This document shows positions 19,208 through 28,600 of a stretch of DNA of 43,344 nt, in pieces; the stretch's first letter is position 1; each line of letters begins with the position of its first letter. Source of the stretch: a virus. A program made the position numbers and the translations under genes. Below the pieces are notes generated by a model. It did not search any database. It saw only the letters and a program-made list of their open reading frames with translations, and had not been told where the DNA came from. The stretch is taken from the IMG/VR virus record IMGVR_UViG_3300029448_000097, positions 1 to 43,344 of that record, one strand, 5' to 3'.

Positions 19208-21631
19208 TTACTTAGGTTCAAATGCACCTAAGTTAAAATTACCGCTTATTATATCGTTTCCTGCCGATTCGAAATTTTTAGGCGGTCTGCCAGATTTTCT
19301 CTGGTCGATTAATTCAGATTGTTGAGATGCTTGTATTTTTGTACGTTCATCTTTACGATCTTCTTTTTTGTTCATTGCTCCGGATTCCGCCTCAGTTTTA
19401 ACTTTTGCTAAAGCCATATTCATTTGGAATTCCATTTGCATTAGTTGTTTCTTTAATTCAGCTTCTCTGTAAAGCTTATTAGTATCTAGCTGACTTTTAG
19501 CTTGCTCTAATTGTATTTTACTTTGAGTTAATGCTTGTTGTTTTTGTACCTCTGCTTGCGCCGCAACTTGTTGAGCTTGAGCATTTGCTTGTGCTTGAGC
19601 CTGTATATTTTGTTGTTGCGTTTTTTGGTCTCTTTCTTGCTTCTTTTTTCTTCTTAATTTTAAAAGTTGATTAGCAAGCTTAACGTTTTTAATCATTCTA
19701 ATATCAATAGCATCTTCTAATTCAATATTATTTTGTGCTATTGCTACTTGAATATTATTTTCTAATAATTGTTTTTCTTCTTCGTCTGGTTCTAATTCTA
19801 AGAATATACCAAAATCATGCAAATGTAACTCTGCTAATTCTTTTAATGTACCCACATTATGAGAACCAATATTTTGAATAAATGCATTTGCTGTTGGTGA
19901 GTATTCTAAAACATCAGAAATTCTTAATGATATTTTTTCAGCCATCTCAGCAGTTAAAAATAATCCACTTTGCAATATGTGTCTTGTAGCTGTATTACTA
20001 TTTGCTGCAGCAAGTTTTTGCACACCTACTAAAGCATTCTTATCTGGAGTACTACCATCTCTTGCTTCATTCAATCCAGTAGCGTCTCTAATCATTTGCA
20101 TATAATAATTATAAGTGCTAATTAAAGCGGATAGTTTTCCTGTACCGGAATTATTGCTTATTTCTTGTATTGGAACTTTTCCTGGATTCATATCACCGTC
20201 AGATGTAAATGATCTACCTATAATACTACCAGTTTGGAAAAACATGTTCAATGCTTCTTGAGGATTGTAATTACTGCCATTACCCAAATCCACTTCTGCT
20301 AATCCATCTGCGTCAACATATACACCATCGGGAACCATTCTGGCAAGTATTTGTTGAATTTTTAAATGAGTTAACTGAATCATATCTGCAAATCCAGTAA
20401 CTCTACTAACTAAAGATTCAACTTTACCATTATATAATCTTGGAGCTACTATTGAATAGTTTAATTTAACTTTGTTTACATCGCTTTTTTCACGCAACAT
20501 ATTTTCACAAAGATTCCATTTAAGCAGCTGTTTGGCCCCTGGCAAATACACACCTTCATAAACAACTTCAATATTTTTAGCAATACGCTCAAATTTTAAG
20601 CCTTCTACTGCTGGTGGATTGAAAGCGTCTGATTTTTTAATAATTTTTTCAGCGCCAGTCGCTGTTTCTTTTACTTTATAAACCTCATTCATGTACGTTT
20701 TGTAACTAAAGTACATTAATTGAATAGAATTATTGTCCGTATTGTTAACTTGAGAATTATACTTGTTATAGCTATTGTAATCTCCATTACCTTGGCTTTG
20801 TATTTTTTTTAAATCTTCATCTGTTAAATTTGGAAATTCTTTTTTAACCTCTGATATGTTAACATTTTTAATTTCACCTACATAATATATATCATCAAAA
20901 TATGGAGAATCTGTATAAGAATAAACTATATTTGCAGGATCAACATATTCAATTTTAATTCCTTCTGATTGTGTAAAGTTATTTTTAACACAAGCCATTC
21001 CAAGAACAGCTAAATCATAATAAAATCTTTTCTTAGTTAATTCATAATTATTCTGATTAAATATAGTAGCTATAGCTTGTTCTTCTGCAATTTCAATCCC
21101 CTGTTTATAACTTAATTGCATGTGCAACTCTAGTTCTTCATTATTTTCAGGAAGCTGATCTGCTGGGGTATTATACATATTAATACCAAATTCTTTTTGA
21201 GCGTAGTCAGACAAGTCTTTTGTTTTCATATCCATAAGCATGCCTTCCATATACTGAGTTCTTTTATTAACTCCAAATGGATCCTGTGAATATGCTTTTA
21301 TATCATAAGTTCTTTCTGCAATACCATTTACAACTATATCTACAAACTTAGGTATAATAGGTACCGGTTTCCAATCTAAATTTAAATATGATAAATCGCC
21401 ATTTATAGACAATTCATCTTTATATTTTTGGATTGACTGTTCTCCTCTGGCATACAATCTTAATTTATGAAAATTATTTTGATTTTGAAAAAATCTATTT
21501 ACTCCATGAGATTTTTTAAACCATTCATTCTCTATAGCCCTTGCAACTTCTAAGCCATATTCCATACTCAACTTTACATCGTCTCCTACGGTTTGACTTG
21601 GAAAATGTGATTTCATAACTGATTCAGCCAT
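19208..21631 (-). CDS. portal protein, 807 aa
   Basis: Dodecameric portal through which DNA is packaged and released, inferred from its place just after terL and before the scaffold and from its large size. Visible: NFHKLRLYARGEQSIQKYK near residue 50, WKPVPIIPKFVDIVVNGIAE (about 85-105), a middle with KIEYVDPANIVYSYTDSPYF, RVTGFADMIQLTHLKIQQIL (a long stem helix), and NYYMQMIRDATGLNEARDGS then NALVGVQKLAA in the crown side. The C-terminal ~120 residues form an Ala/Gln coiled-coil (QQNIQAQAQANAQAQQVAAQ, then KIQLEQAKSQLDTNKLYREA), an extension reminiscent of portal barrels. The start is one base after the terL stop. Opposite-strand frames are shadows. Confidence 0.8.
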   Translation of the reverse strand: MAESVMKSHFPSQTVGDDVKLSMEYGLEVARAIENEWFKKSHGVNRFFQNQNNFHKLRLYARGEQSIQKYKDELSINGDLSYLNLDWKPVPIIPKFVDIVVNGIAERTYDIKAYSQDPFGVNKRTQYMEGMLMDMKTKDLSDYAQKEFGINMYNTPADQLPENNEELELHMQLSYKQGIEIAEEQAIATIFNQNNYELTKKRFYYDLAVLGMACVKNNFTQSEGIKIEYVDPANIVYSYTDSPYFDDIYYVGEIKNVNISEVKKEFPNLTDEDLKKIQSQGNGDYNSYNKYNSQVNNTDNNSIQLMYFSYKTYMNEVYKVKETATGAEKIIKKSDAFNPPAVEGLKFERIAKNIEVVYEGVYLPGAKQLLKWNLCENMLREKSDVNKVKLNYSIVAPRLYNGKVESLVSRVTGFADMIQLTHLKIQQILARMVPDGVYVDADGLAEVDLGNGSNYNPQEALNMFFQTGSIIGRSFTSDGDMNPGKVPIQEISNNSGTGKLSALISTYNYYMQMIRDATGLNEARDGSTPDKNALVGVQKLAAANSNTATRHILQSGLFLTAEMAEKISLRISDVLEYSPTANAFIQNIGSHNVGTLKELAELHLHDFGIFLELEPDEEEKQLLENNIQVAIAQNNIELEDAIDIRMIKNVKLANQLLKLRRKKKQERDQKTQQQNIQAQAQANAQAQQVAAQAEVQKQQALTQSKIQLEQAKSQLDTNKLYREAELKKQLMQMEFQMNMALAKVKTEAESGAMNKKEDRKDERTKIQASQQSELIDQRKSGRPPKNFESAGNDIISGNFNLGAFEPK

Positions 21632-21632
21632 A

Positions 21633-23846
21633 CTATTGTTTTATTATTTTTGATAAACTTCCTTTATTTTCGTATTTTGAAAAATTAATATTTACTTTTT
21701 GCTTTACTTTTTCAGCGTGTGGTTTATATTTGTTTTTATTACAAGCCATAATAGCTAAACCAGAACTGATTGCGGCATCAAATTTTGTTCTTTTATTTAT
21801 ATCAAACTTAGCCCAATCATTAAGCGTTCTGTTGAAATATAAATCACCATATGAACCACCTGATAAAATGCCAACATAATCATTAATATATGTTTCAATT
21901 GCAGCAGCGTGTGCTTGTCTTATATCTTCGCTTGAGTTAGGTATACCACCTATTTCTTTTTCGGTTACTGATAATTTATTTCTTGCTTTGTCTGGTCTAT
22001 TCATAGAATAACCTCTGTAACCCCTTCTTTTTAAATAATATAATAACCTAGGCTTGTTATTTTCTGCCAATAAAGGCATGCCGTAAAATACTAATGCCAT
22101 TAACATATCTTCAAAAAACATTTCAGCTGTTGGAGGCCTAGCTATATATTCTAAAAAAAACATATTAGCAGGAGCGTTTTCCATACTAAACTTCGTTAAC
22201 CCGTGTAGGGATCCTTTAGAGCCTTGCCCATCTGTTGTTCCTGATATATCATAACTATCACAACCAAAAGCACCCATGTGTTCATTGCCTGGATATTTTA
22301 TACCGTTTTTAATTATAATATTATTTTGTAATTTTACATTCGGAACCCAGCTGACTTTAAACCTTCCGTTAAGATTTGGTGTAAACTGGACCTTTGTGTC
22401 TTTAATTCCATTTTTCCACGTAAAGCTGCCAACGGTAACTTGTGACAGATTTGCGACTTCATCGTTGTAATCAATTTGTTCGTAAATTTTTGCTAAATTA
22501 AATATACTATTTTTTGTTTCGTCTCTAAACGCATGCTCTTCAGTACGCGGAAACTGTCTATAGAATTCATTTAAAGCATCTTGATCACCCTTTAAGCCTT
22601 CAACTTCGTTTTCCCAGTGTTCAATAACCCCGATGTCAATTTCATCTCCGTGTACATCTTTAACAATTGTGTCTGGTGTTTCAAATACAGGTATTCCATA
22701 AGAATCGATGAATCCCTCGAAGTTCCATTCCATAGGAATGAACAAAGAATATAATCCCGAGCGAGTCTGTCCATTGCGGTTTCTTTTGGTAACATCTGAG
22801 TCATGGTATAATTTTTTAAAGTTTTCACCTCCTTTATCTGATGAGTTACTTGTTGAACCCATCATACATTTTCCGATTATTCTACTTCCTAATCTTAATG
22901 TGGTTTTCGTGACCCTCCAGTTGTTGAGGATGTTCTCGGGGCGCTCCCATTTGCCGGCTTCATCATGTACGAGGAGGGCGAGTTTCTCCCCATCGTAGGA
23001 GTTGTCACCGGTGTTCTTCCAATCGATGGTCGTGTCCAGTCCCTGGATGTCCTCCATGGCTTCGTTGGCGGTAAGCTTACGTCTGGTAAATTTACTGGCT
23101 GGGACACGGTAGGCAAGTTCGGTTTTGGGGCGGTCCATTCCGTCCTGGATGGGTTTGAAAAAGAATGGATAATTAACTGATATGGGTACCACCTTATCTG
23201 TGAACATCTTCTTTGCATCAGCACCGGACTTGGATAATATACCATACCTACTGTCACTTGATATGGTTGCCAAGTTAACAGTCTCTCCTGATGCCATGAA
23301 AGAAAACCCGGAACGCCTGTTCTTAAGGTAACACATCCCATAGGATCGTGTATCTGCTTTACAAGCTTCCCAGAAAATAAAGAATAATCTATTTGCTTCT
23401 CGAAACTCTGGCTTCCCGATGTCAATTTTAGTCCACTGCAGGTACATATAGTGAGTGCCACTAATATAAGTAGGAATGCCTTTGTTATAAAACCAAAAAC
23501 CCTCTTCTCTTTTAGTAAACTCTGAATCAATATATGCATGCCAATTATTTTTAAAATCTGATGGCAAATCTCGCCAATCAAATATTGTTTTTATTTTATC
23601 TAATTCTTTTGGATATTTTTGAACCTCCCATTTGTTATTGCCTTTAAAAACATTTTTAGGTTGCTTAGGTAAAGCTATTTTAAGGTTTTGTATCTCGTAT
23701 ACCTCCCCTATCACACCTGTTTTGCTGATAACAACAACGTCATGCTCTTTATTGTATCCGTATTTCCACTTTTTTGCTTTATTAAGCCTTTTAATCGTAT
23801 TGATTTTTATAGGCTCTATAACGCTATATAATGATTGTTTATACAT
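21633..23846 (-). CDS. terL: terminase large subunit, 737 aa
   Basis: DNA-packaging motor: ATPase domain plus RNase H-like nuclease. Seen: a Walker A-like segment YLKNRRSGFSFMAS with RRSGFS at residues 177-182 (the usual Lys before Ser is Phe here), Walker B LALLVHDEAG with D295-E296, a coupling-like GSTSN motif after it, and a nuclease strand GAFGCDSYD with D530. The N-terminal ~110 residues are an extra region before the ATPase core. The start overlaps the upstream stop as TAATG. Bases 22921-23160, within the ATPase domain, are clearly GC-rich (131 of 240 by hand count, about 55%), unlike the AT-rich flanks; see findings. Two same-strand frames inside (22592-22828, 22895-23581) and several opposite-strand ones are shadows favoured by that composition. 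Confidence 0.9.
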   Translation of the reverse strand: MYKQSLYSVIEPIKINTIKRLNKAKKWKYGYNKEHDVVVISKTGVIGEVYEIQNLKIALPKQPKNVFKGNNKWEVQKYPKELDKIKTIFDWRDLPSDFKNNWHAYIDSEFTKREEGFWFYNKGIPTYISGTHYMYLQWTKIDIGKPEFREANRLFFIFWEACKADTRSYGMCYLKNRRSGFSFMASGETVNLATISSDSRYGILSKSGADAKKMFTDKVVPISVNYPFFFKPIQDGMDRPKTELAYRVPASKFTRRKLTANEAMEDIQGLDTTIDWKNTGDNSYDGEKLALLVHDEAGKWERPENILNNWRVTKTTLRLGSRIIGKCMMGSTSNSSDKGGENFKKLYHDSDVTKRNRNGQTRSGLYSLFIPMEWNFEGFIDSYGIPVFETPDTIVKDVHGDEIDIGVIEHWENEVEGLKGDQDALNEFYRQFPRTEEHAFRDETKNSIFNLAKIYEQIDYNDEVANLSQVTVGSFTWKNGIKDTKVQFTPNLNGRFKVSWVPNVKLQNNIIIKNGIKYPGNEHMGAFGCDSYDISGTTDGQGSKGSLHGLTKFSMENAPANMFFLEYIARPPTAEMFFEDMLMALVFYGMPLLAENNKPRLLYYLKRRGYRGYSMNRPDKARNKLSVTEKEIGGIPNSSEDIRQAHAAAIETYINDYVGILSGGSYGDLYFNRTLNDWAKFDINKRTKFDAAISSGLAIMACNKNKYKPHAEKVKQKVNINFSKYENKGSLSKIIKQ

Positions 23847-24118
23847 TACTTAGATCTTCTTTCAGCAAATCCTTTAAATGCAACTTCTTTGTTTTCTAAA
23901 GGTTTATTTTCTAATAATGCTTTTTCTTCTTCAATACGATTAAGTATTTCAAAAGCATCAAATATAGCTAGTTTTTTTGTAGCTGCAGCATTTTTTAATC
24001 TATCTGCAGATATATCATCTTCTGTTTCGACTATAGGTTCTTTCGCAACTTTTATAAGTTCTTTAACAGCACTATGCCCAGCTTGGATTATATTCTTTTT
24101 CGTTTCCTTGACGTTCAT
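23846..24118 (-). CDS. putative terminase small subunit, 90 aa
   Basis: Short helical protein directly upstream of terL, coupled to it by a TAATG overlap. Residues 1-30 are basic-helical (KKNIIQAGHSAVKELIKVAK), then an acidic EPIVETEDDISADRLKNAAA segment and helix KKLAIFDAFEILNRIEEEK. The DISADRLKNAAAxKKLAIFDAxEIL pattern is common in small proteins preceding terL in marine phages. The small subunit normally recognises the packaging site and regulates the ATPase; I assign it by position, size and helical character only, and no HTH is evident. Its start lies 47 bases inside the upstream 195-aa gene; there is no later in-frame Met to choose. Confidence 0.45.
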   Translation of the reverse strand: MNVKETKKNIIQAGHSAVKELIKVAKEPIVETEDDISADRLKNAAATKKLAIFDAFEILNRIEEEKALLENKPLENKEVAFKGFAERRSK

Positions 24119-24659
24119 ACTTAATAGATATTGAATTAGTTAATACTCTATACAATCTTTCACCGTTAACAATAAATTCATATTCACTGCTCGGCGTAAA
24201 TCCAACTAAATCTTCCTTATTTATATCTTTAAGTTCTTTATCAACATATTTGATAATACCTCTTAATGGAACTTCTTTTTCTAATAATATATTATTTGAT
24301 TCAATTGGTTTAATAAAACAATAACCTTTTGGTGTATACCATTTGTTATTTCTTTTATATAAAAATATTTGGTCTGACTTAACAAAATATTTGTTATCTT
24401 CCCAATAGCTTCTGCTATTTTGTTCTACACCTCTAACGTCATACCATCTTCTAAAAACATTATGATGTACAATAACTTCATCGCCTACTTTAATTTCGGT
24501 ATTTTCTAGTTTAGGGGTTGATAAAACTATGCCAACACGACTTACATATCGATGATCAGATATTTCTGAATTTAATATCAGCTCTTTATCATCGATTTGT
24601 TTTATATTGTCGTATCTTTTATTTTTTGGTTTTATTATAAAATCAAAAACGCTATGCAT
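24072..24659 (-). CDS. putative tandem GroES-like co-chaperonin or related β-barrel protein, 195 aa
   Basis: Reads as two consecutive GroES-like units. Unit 1 (about residues 5-103): FDFIIKP, then RVGIVLSTP (41-49), IKVGDEVIVHH (56-66) and YFVKSDQIFLY (91-101), matching the GroES order RVxVK ... GxVLxxG ... VKVGDxVxF ... xESDILAI. Unit 2 (about 113-182): YCFIKPI, LRGIIKYVD, EDLVGFTPSSEYEFIVNGE and LYRVLTNSISIKY, matching the same order. GroES caps GroEL during folding; the phage groES and groEL lie about 17 kb away at the other end of the cluster. No clear hydrophobic mobile-loop tripeptide is visible, so binding to GroEL is not shown; a plain structural β-barrel remains possible. It starts at a TAATG overlap with the 75-aa gene. 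Confidence 0.5.
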   Translation of the reverse strand: MHSVFDFIIKPKNKRYDNIKQIDDKELILNSEISDHRYVSRVGIVLSTPKLENTEIKVGDEVIVHHNVFRRWYDVRGVEQNSRSYWEDNKYFVKSDQIFLYKRNNKWYTPKGYCFIKPIESNNILLEKEVPLRGIIKYVDKELKDINKEDLVGFTPSSEYEFIVNGERLYRVLTNSISIKYERQGNEKEYNPSWA

Positions 24660-24886
24660 TAGTATTCTAAATTGTATTCAACTGCTACGGCCATGTTTTT
24701 ATTAAAATCTTTCCAAGGTAAAACCTCGTTCTTTTTTTTAATAAAAATAGAAAATTTATTATCTTCTTCAATAATTGAATCTATTGTATGACCACCATAC
24801 ACTTCTTGTCCAACAGAATAATGCATTGCATCATTTTTATAATCTCTACCTATACTAATTTTTCTTATTAGCCTCATCTTCCTCAA
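24659..24886 (-). CDS. small phage protein of unknown function, 75 aa
   Basis: I do not know its function. Visible: basic N-terminus (MRKMRLIRKISIGRDYKNDA), MHYSVGQEVYGGHTIDSII and a charged C-terminal half (KFSIFIKKKNEVLPWKDFN). The KISIGxDYKxAMHYxVGQ pattern recurs in small proteins near terminase genes of marine phages. The start at 24886 overlaps the upstream gene by 32 bases; a second ATG nine bases downstream (24877) is equally plausible. Two SD-free, overlapping starts suggest translation coupled to the preceding gene. Confidence 0.65.
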   Translation of the reverse strand: MRKMRLIRKISIGRDYKNDAMHYSVGQEVYGGHTIDSIIEEDNKFSIFIKKKNEVLPWKDFNKNMAVAVEYNLEY

Positions 24887-25121
24887 TCTCTTTTATGGTT
24901 CCATCCGTCAAATTTACTGAAACTTTACCATACTTTTCTTCAAGCGTTTTTTGTAATTCTCCTAATTGAGATTGTGCTTGATTAACCTGCATCACACCCA
25001 TTTGTTTTTGAATTTCCAATCCACCAACTTGCATTTGTAAATTATTAATTTCTTGTACTTTTTCTTGAATTAGTTTTAATTCTTCGTCTGTGATTTTTAA
25101 ATCATCTGTTTTCTTTGTCAT
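24855..25121 (-). CDS. small coiled-coil phage protein, 88 aa
   Basis: Predicted mostly helical: KITDEELKLIQEKVQEINNL, then QMQVGGLEIQKQMGVMQVNQ and AQSQLGELQKTLEEKYGKVS with heptad-like hydrophobic spacing, ending in a short β-like SVNLTDGTIKEIEE. The ELQKxLEEKYGKVSxNLxDG ending is common in small phage proteins of unknown role. It could be an assembly factor or an oligomerisation helper, but no family evidence supports that. It follows a 66-base spacer containing a perfect inverted repeat (25159-25177). Confidence 0.6.
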   Translation of the reverse strand: MTKKTDDLKITDEELKLIQEKVQEINNLQMQVGGLEIQKQMGVMQVNQAQSQLGELQKTLEEKYGKVSVNLTDGTIKEIEEDEANKKN

Positions 25122-25158
25122 AAAATTTAATTTTAATTGTTATTACTATGTTTATATC

Positions 25159-25177
25159 ATTACGTATTTTACGTAAT
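25159..25177. repeat. perfect inverted repeat in intergenic spacer
   Basis: ATTACGTA-TTT-TACGTAAT, 8-bp arms around a 3-base loop, in the 66-base spacer between the 25188-25682 gene and the 88-aa gene. As RNA it forms a short AT-rich hairpin; as DNA it is a palindromic operator-like site. Neither orientation has a strong terminator context. Confidence 0.45.
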
Positions 25178-25187
25178 TTTTACTTTA

Positions 25188-25682
25188 TTAATTTAATGCT
25201 AAAGGTTCTTTGTCGTAAGTTCTACCTTTAGGATCAAATTTTTCAGTCATCCAAAACATACCGTCAGCTTTCCATTGGCCATGCCATCTAGCTGCTCCTT
25301 CATGTGATTTACAATCTGGTTTTGCAAATTCCCATATTCTATTACCTGTTCCTTTTATATCGTCTAAAGACTTTACATAATACATGTCAAAGGGGCCTAG
25401 CTCCATTGCTGCTTTCATTAAAACTGGTAAGTTTTCATCAATTTCACCTGTTATACAAATATCTATATCAGTTGTTTTCCAACCTTGTAAAAGACCACCA
25501 ACTAAATATAACTTATAATGTGCCCAATTCATTTTTAATAAATCATCAATACAACCTTGATATAAATCATCGTCTAGACTTTCCATCCAAGGAATAAGTG
25601 TATACCCTCCGTTTACATATCTTACTTCTCCGTCTGTTTTAAGATTAAGGTTTGCTGTGTTTAAATTTTCAAAATATCCCAT
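25188..25682 (-). CDS. putative Pol-β-like nucleotidyltransferase, 164 aa
   Basis: The stretch YLVGGLLQGWKTTDIDICIT (59-78) matches the nucleotidyltransferase-fold signature: GG at 62-63, then DxD at D72/D74 at the end of a hydrophobic strand; a third acidic residue, D99 in PFDMYYV, is suitably placed for metal binding. Such folds transfer an NMP to RNA, small molecules or proteins. The C-terminal half (EGAARWHGQWKADGMFWMTE, DPKGRTYDKEPLALN) is aromatic-rich and unassigned. It follows the 1883-aa fiber gene with a one-base gap, so it may be co-translated with it. Substrate unknown; the call rests on the motif, and the rest of the fold cannot be confirmed by eye. Confidence 0.6.
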   Translation of the reverse strand: MGYFENLNTANLNLKTDGEVRYVNGGYTLIPWMESLDDDLYQGCIDDLLKMNWAHYKLYLVGGLLQGWKTTDIDICITGEIDENLPVLMKAAMELGPFDMYYVKSLDDIKGTGNRIWEFAKPDCKSHEGAARWHGQWKADGMFWMTEKFDPKGRTYDKEPLALN

Positions 25683-25683
25683 A

Positions 25684-28600
25684 TTATATATCGTAATCTG
25701 TTAATTCTACTATAATTCCCATAGAAGCCCCACTCCATGTTTTACCTGATGAATTTTTTTGATAGCCAAAACTTAATTCATCTCCTGCGCTAAATGTATT
25801 ACTTGATGTTGGTGACCATGTTATTGCGTCACTTGAAATGGTTAGTTCTGAACTGCTGGCCACCTGTGAACCATTCACATAAAGAAACAATTGTGTTGTC
25901 ATTCCACTACTTGCGCTACCTGACACATTTTTCATAACAACTTTAGCTACTTTCCCAGCAGCAGGCATGGTTAAATTGTGGTAGTAAGTTCTAGCTGAAA
26001 CTGTTGCCTCACTGTCCTGCTTATTAAACGGCACAAGTAATATTGAACTAGATGTTCCATCTAACCAATTACTATTAAACAAACAAGGTATGTCTCTGTC
26101 CTCAATATCTGAAGATACTGTTAGACTTCCAGTAACCCCTACTTTTCCTGCGTTTACATTTACATTCAACATATCATTACCACCCGCTGTAAATTTTATA
26201 TGATCATTGCCGTCTTGATACATTCCTGTATTTTGATCTTGTGTAAAAGTATATGTTGGTTCTCCTTTAGTGCCTCTTGCAGCTCTTACTTTACCTGCAA
26301 AAGTTGCTGATTCATCTTGATTTAACGTTAAAATTAAATTAGTGCTTTGTGTATCTGTATGTGAAAAGTATAATCTTGCCGAATCAGAGCTCATAAAGAA
26401 TTGAGCATCCCCAGAAGTTCCTCTTACAAAACTTAATAAACTTTGTTGACCTTTTAAAGCCATTTGTGCTGTTGATGTATCGCCACCTCCAACACTAACT
26501 TTTCCTGCAAAAGTTGCGTTACCAGTATTTGTTACAGAAAATTTAGATGCAGTTCCTCCAGCATACCAAACTAAACTACCAGTCGCCCCAGTATTATAAT
26601 TTAATCCAATTTCACCACTACCACCTGGAGAAATTCTAACTGAAGAACTACCAAGAAATAAATTTGCCGCCGTTACATTACCTGCAAAAGTTACCCCAGA
26701 TGTTGCAATTCTAAAATATTCTGTACCTCCAATTTGATAAACCTGATCAGCTGTTGAATTAACAATTAAAGCACCGCCAACAGAAGACAAAGCAATATTA
26801 CTTGAATTATCTGTATCTGTTAAATTAAGAGCTGGAGTTGCATTAGAAATTGTAACATCACCTGCAAAAGTTGCATCAGTAGCACTAAGTCTTAACGCTT
26901 CTGTACCACCCGCGATTAAAGAAAGATTATTTGCACTAGCTCTTCCTATTCCAGTGTCTGAATCGTTTCTCCATGGAATTACCGTAGGATTTGTAGCTGT
27001 TGCAACTTCAGCATTAAAGTGGGCTCTACCTTCGTTAACTCCACCCATACAATTTGCGGAAAACTCATAAAGACCGGAACCTCCTATAGTTACTCTTAGA
27101 TCGTTATCAGATCTTTCATAAAACCCAGTATTACCATCTCCAAAAGCTACTGTTGGTGCTGAAGCTAAATCCGCAGGGGTTTCTGTTGATTTTATTTTAC
27201 CTGCAAAAGTTGCGTTACCAGATCCTGTTATTGTCCCTGCGTTTATTGTGCCTGCAAAAGTAGCAACTGAAGCCGAAGCCGCAGAAGAGTCAGATGTAAT
27301 ACTTAGTAATACAGCGCCGCTGTTGTCTGCTGTATTAGCAAATGTAAATCCCCCACCTGTAGTTCCATTTGTAGCTTGCCAAGTACCAAACATTCTAAAT
27401 TGATTAGTAGCATATACGTTAGCATCAGACCATATACCAAACTCACCAATTCTTCCTCTTCTTGTACCTTCTGTTGCAAAGCTTAGTGTTGATTTAGTAG
27501 TATCATACACTTCTTTATACATACCGTCATCAGTAAAGCCTGAAAAAGTATATGCCGGAGCACCTGCGCTTCCAACCGCAGTTTGAATTCTATTTCCAGC
27601 AACTACATTGCCCGCAAAAGTTGCTACAGCACTATTTGAAGGCCCTTGTGGTGTTAATGTTAAATTTGCTAGTTGTGAACCTGTTTTATCATTTGTAAAT
27701 TCTAAATTATTATTAGTTTCATTAGTTATATACCAATCATCTCCATTATCATCACTTTCATCTGTTCTTAATAATATTTTAGCAGTCTCACCTTCGTAGG
27801 CGCTTACAATAAATGTATCTGTACTTGCATATACATTACCTGTTCCATTTGGTGTTAAATATATACTAGCATTTGTTTCTGATGTTGTTATATGTAAACC
27901 TGGATTATTATGTGTTAATCTAGCATATTCAGTACCAGCTTTTCTTAAAACAACATCGCCACCGCCAGCATCTAATCTAAGATCATCTGGAACATCAATA
28001 GTAAAATCACCATTGCCACTTTGTACAAGTTCTACAAAATGATCATTATCGCCACTAATTTGTAACTTACCAGCTACAACTTTTACATTTTGACTTGAAT
28101 CAATTTGCAATGCTGTTGAGCTAGCCGTTTTTAATCTTATAACATCATTAGCATCAAATCCAATTGCTGTGCCAGAATCACCAGTATGGTTTATATATCC
28201 TGGTATATACAATTCGCCTTTTAAGTCTAAATCTCCTTGTGTTATTGATTTATGTTTTGTCTGATATTCTGTTGGTATTGTTATTGTAGCGGGTGATGTT
28301 AAATTAAAGTTTTCAATTTGACCAGCTGCGCCACCAAAATATTGTACTCTAACTTTTACAGAGTTACCATGCGAATTTATCTTATATATAGGTATATAGT
28401 GTCTTTGCGTTGAAGAATTCCAAGCTAAATCACCAATAGTAAATGCATCTGCTATCCCGCCTGTTGCTCTAATTGCTTTATTTTGACCATTGCCCCAAAT
28501 ACCAGAACTATTTCCTGATCCAGGATTAAAACCAAAAGGTATTATAACTTCAAGCTCACCTGTTATATTTTGATGAGAATAACTGCCAGATAAAGTTATT

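Noticed and set aside
22895-23581. 228-aa same-strand frame inside terL
   Set aside because: It overlaps terL in another frame; the GC-rich stretch removes stop codons. TerL motifs lie in the other frame, and this one has no recognisable domain.
19208-23846. Membership in the crAss-like phages
   Set aside because: Gene sizes and order are loosely similar, but no diagnostic motif can be fixed by eye; a terL and portal phylogeny is needed.
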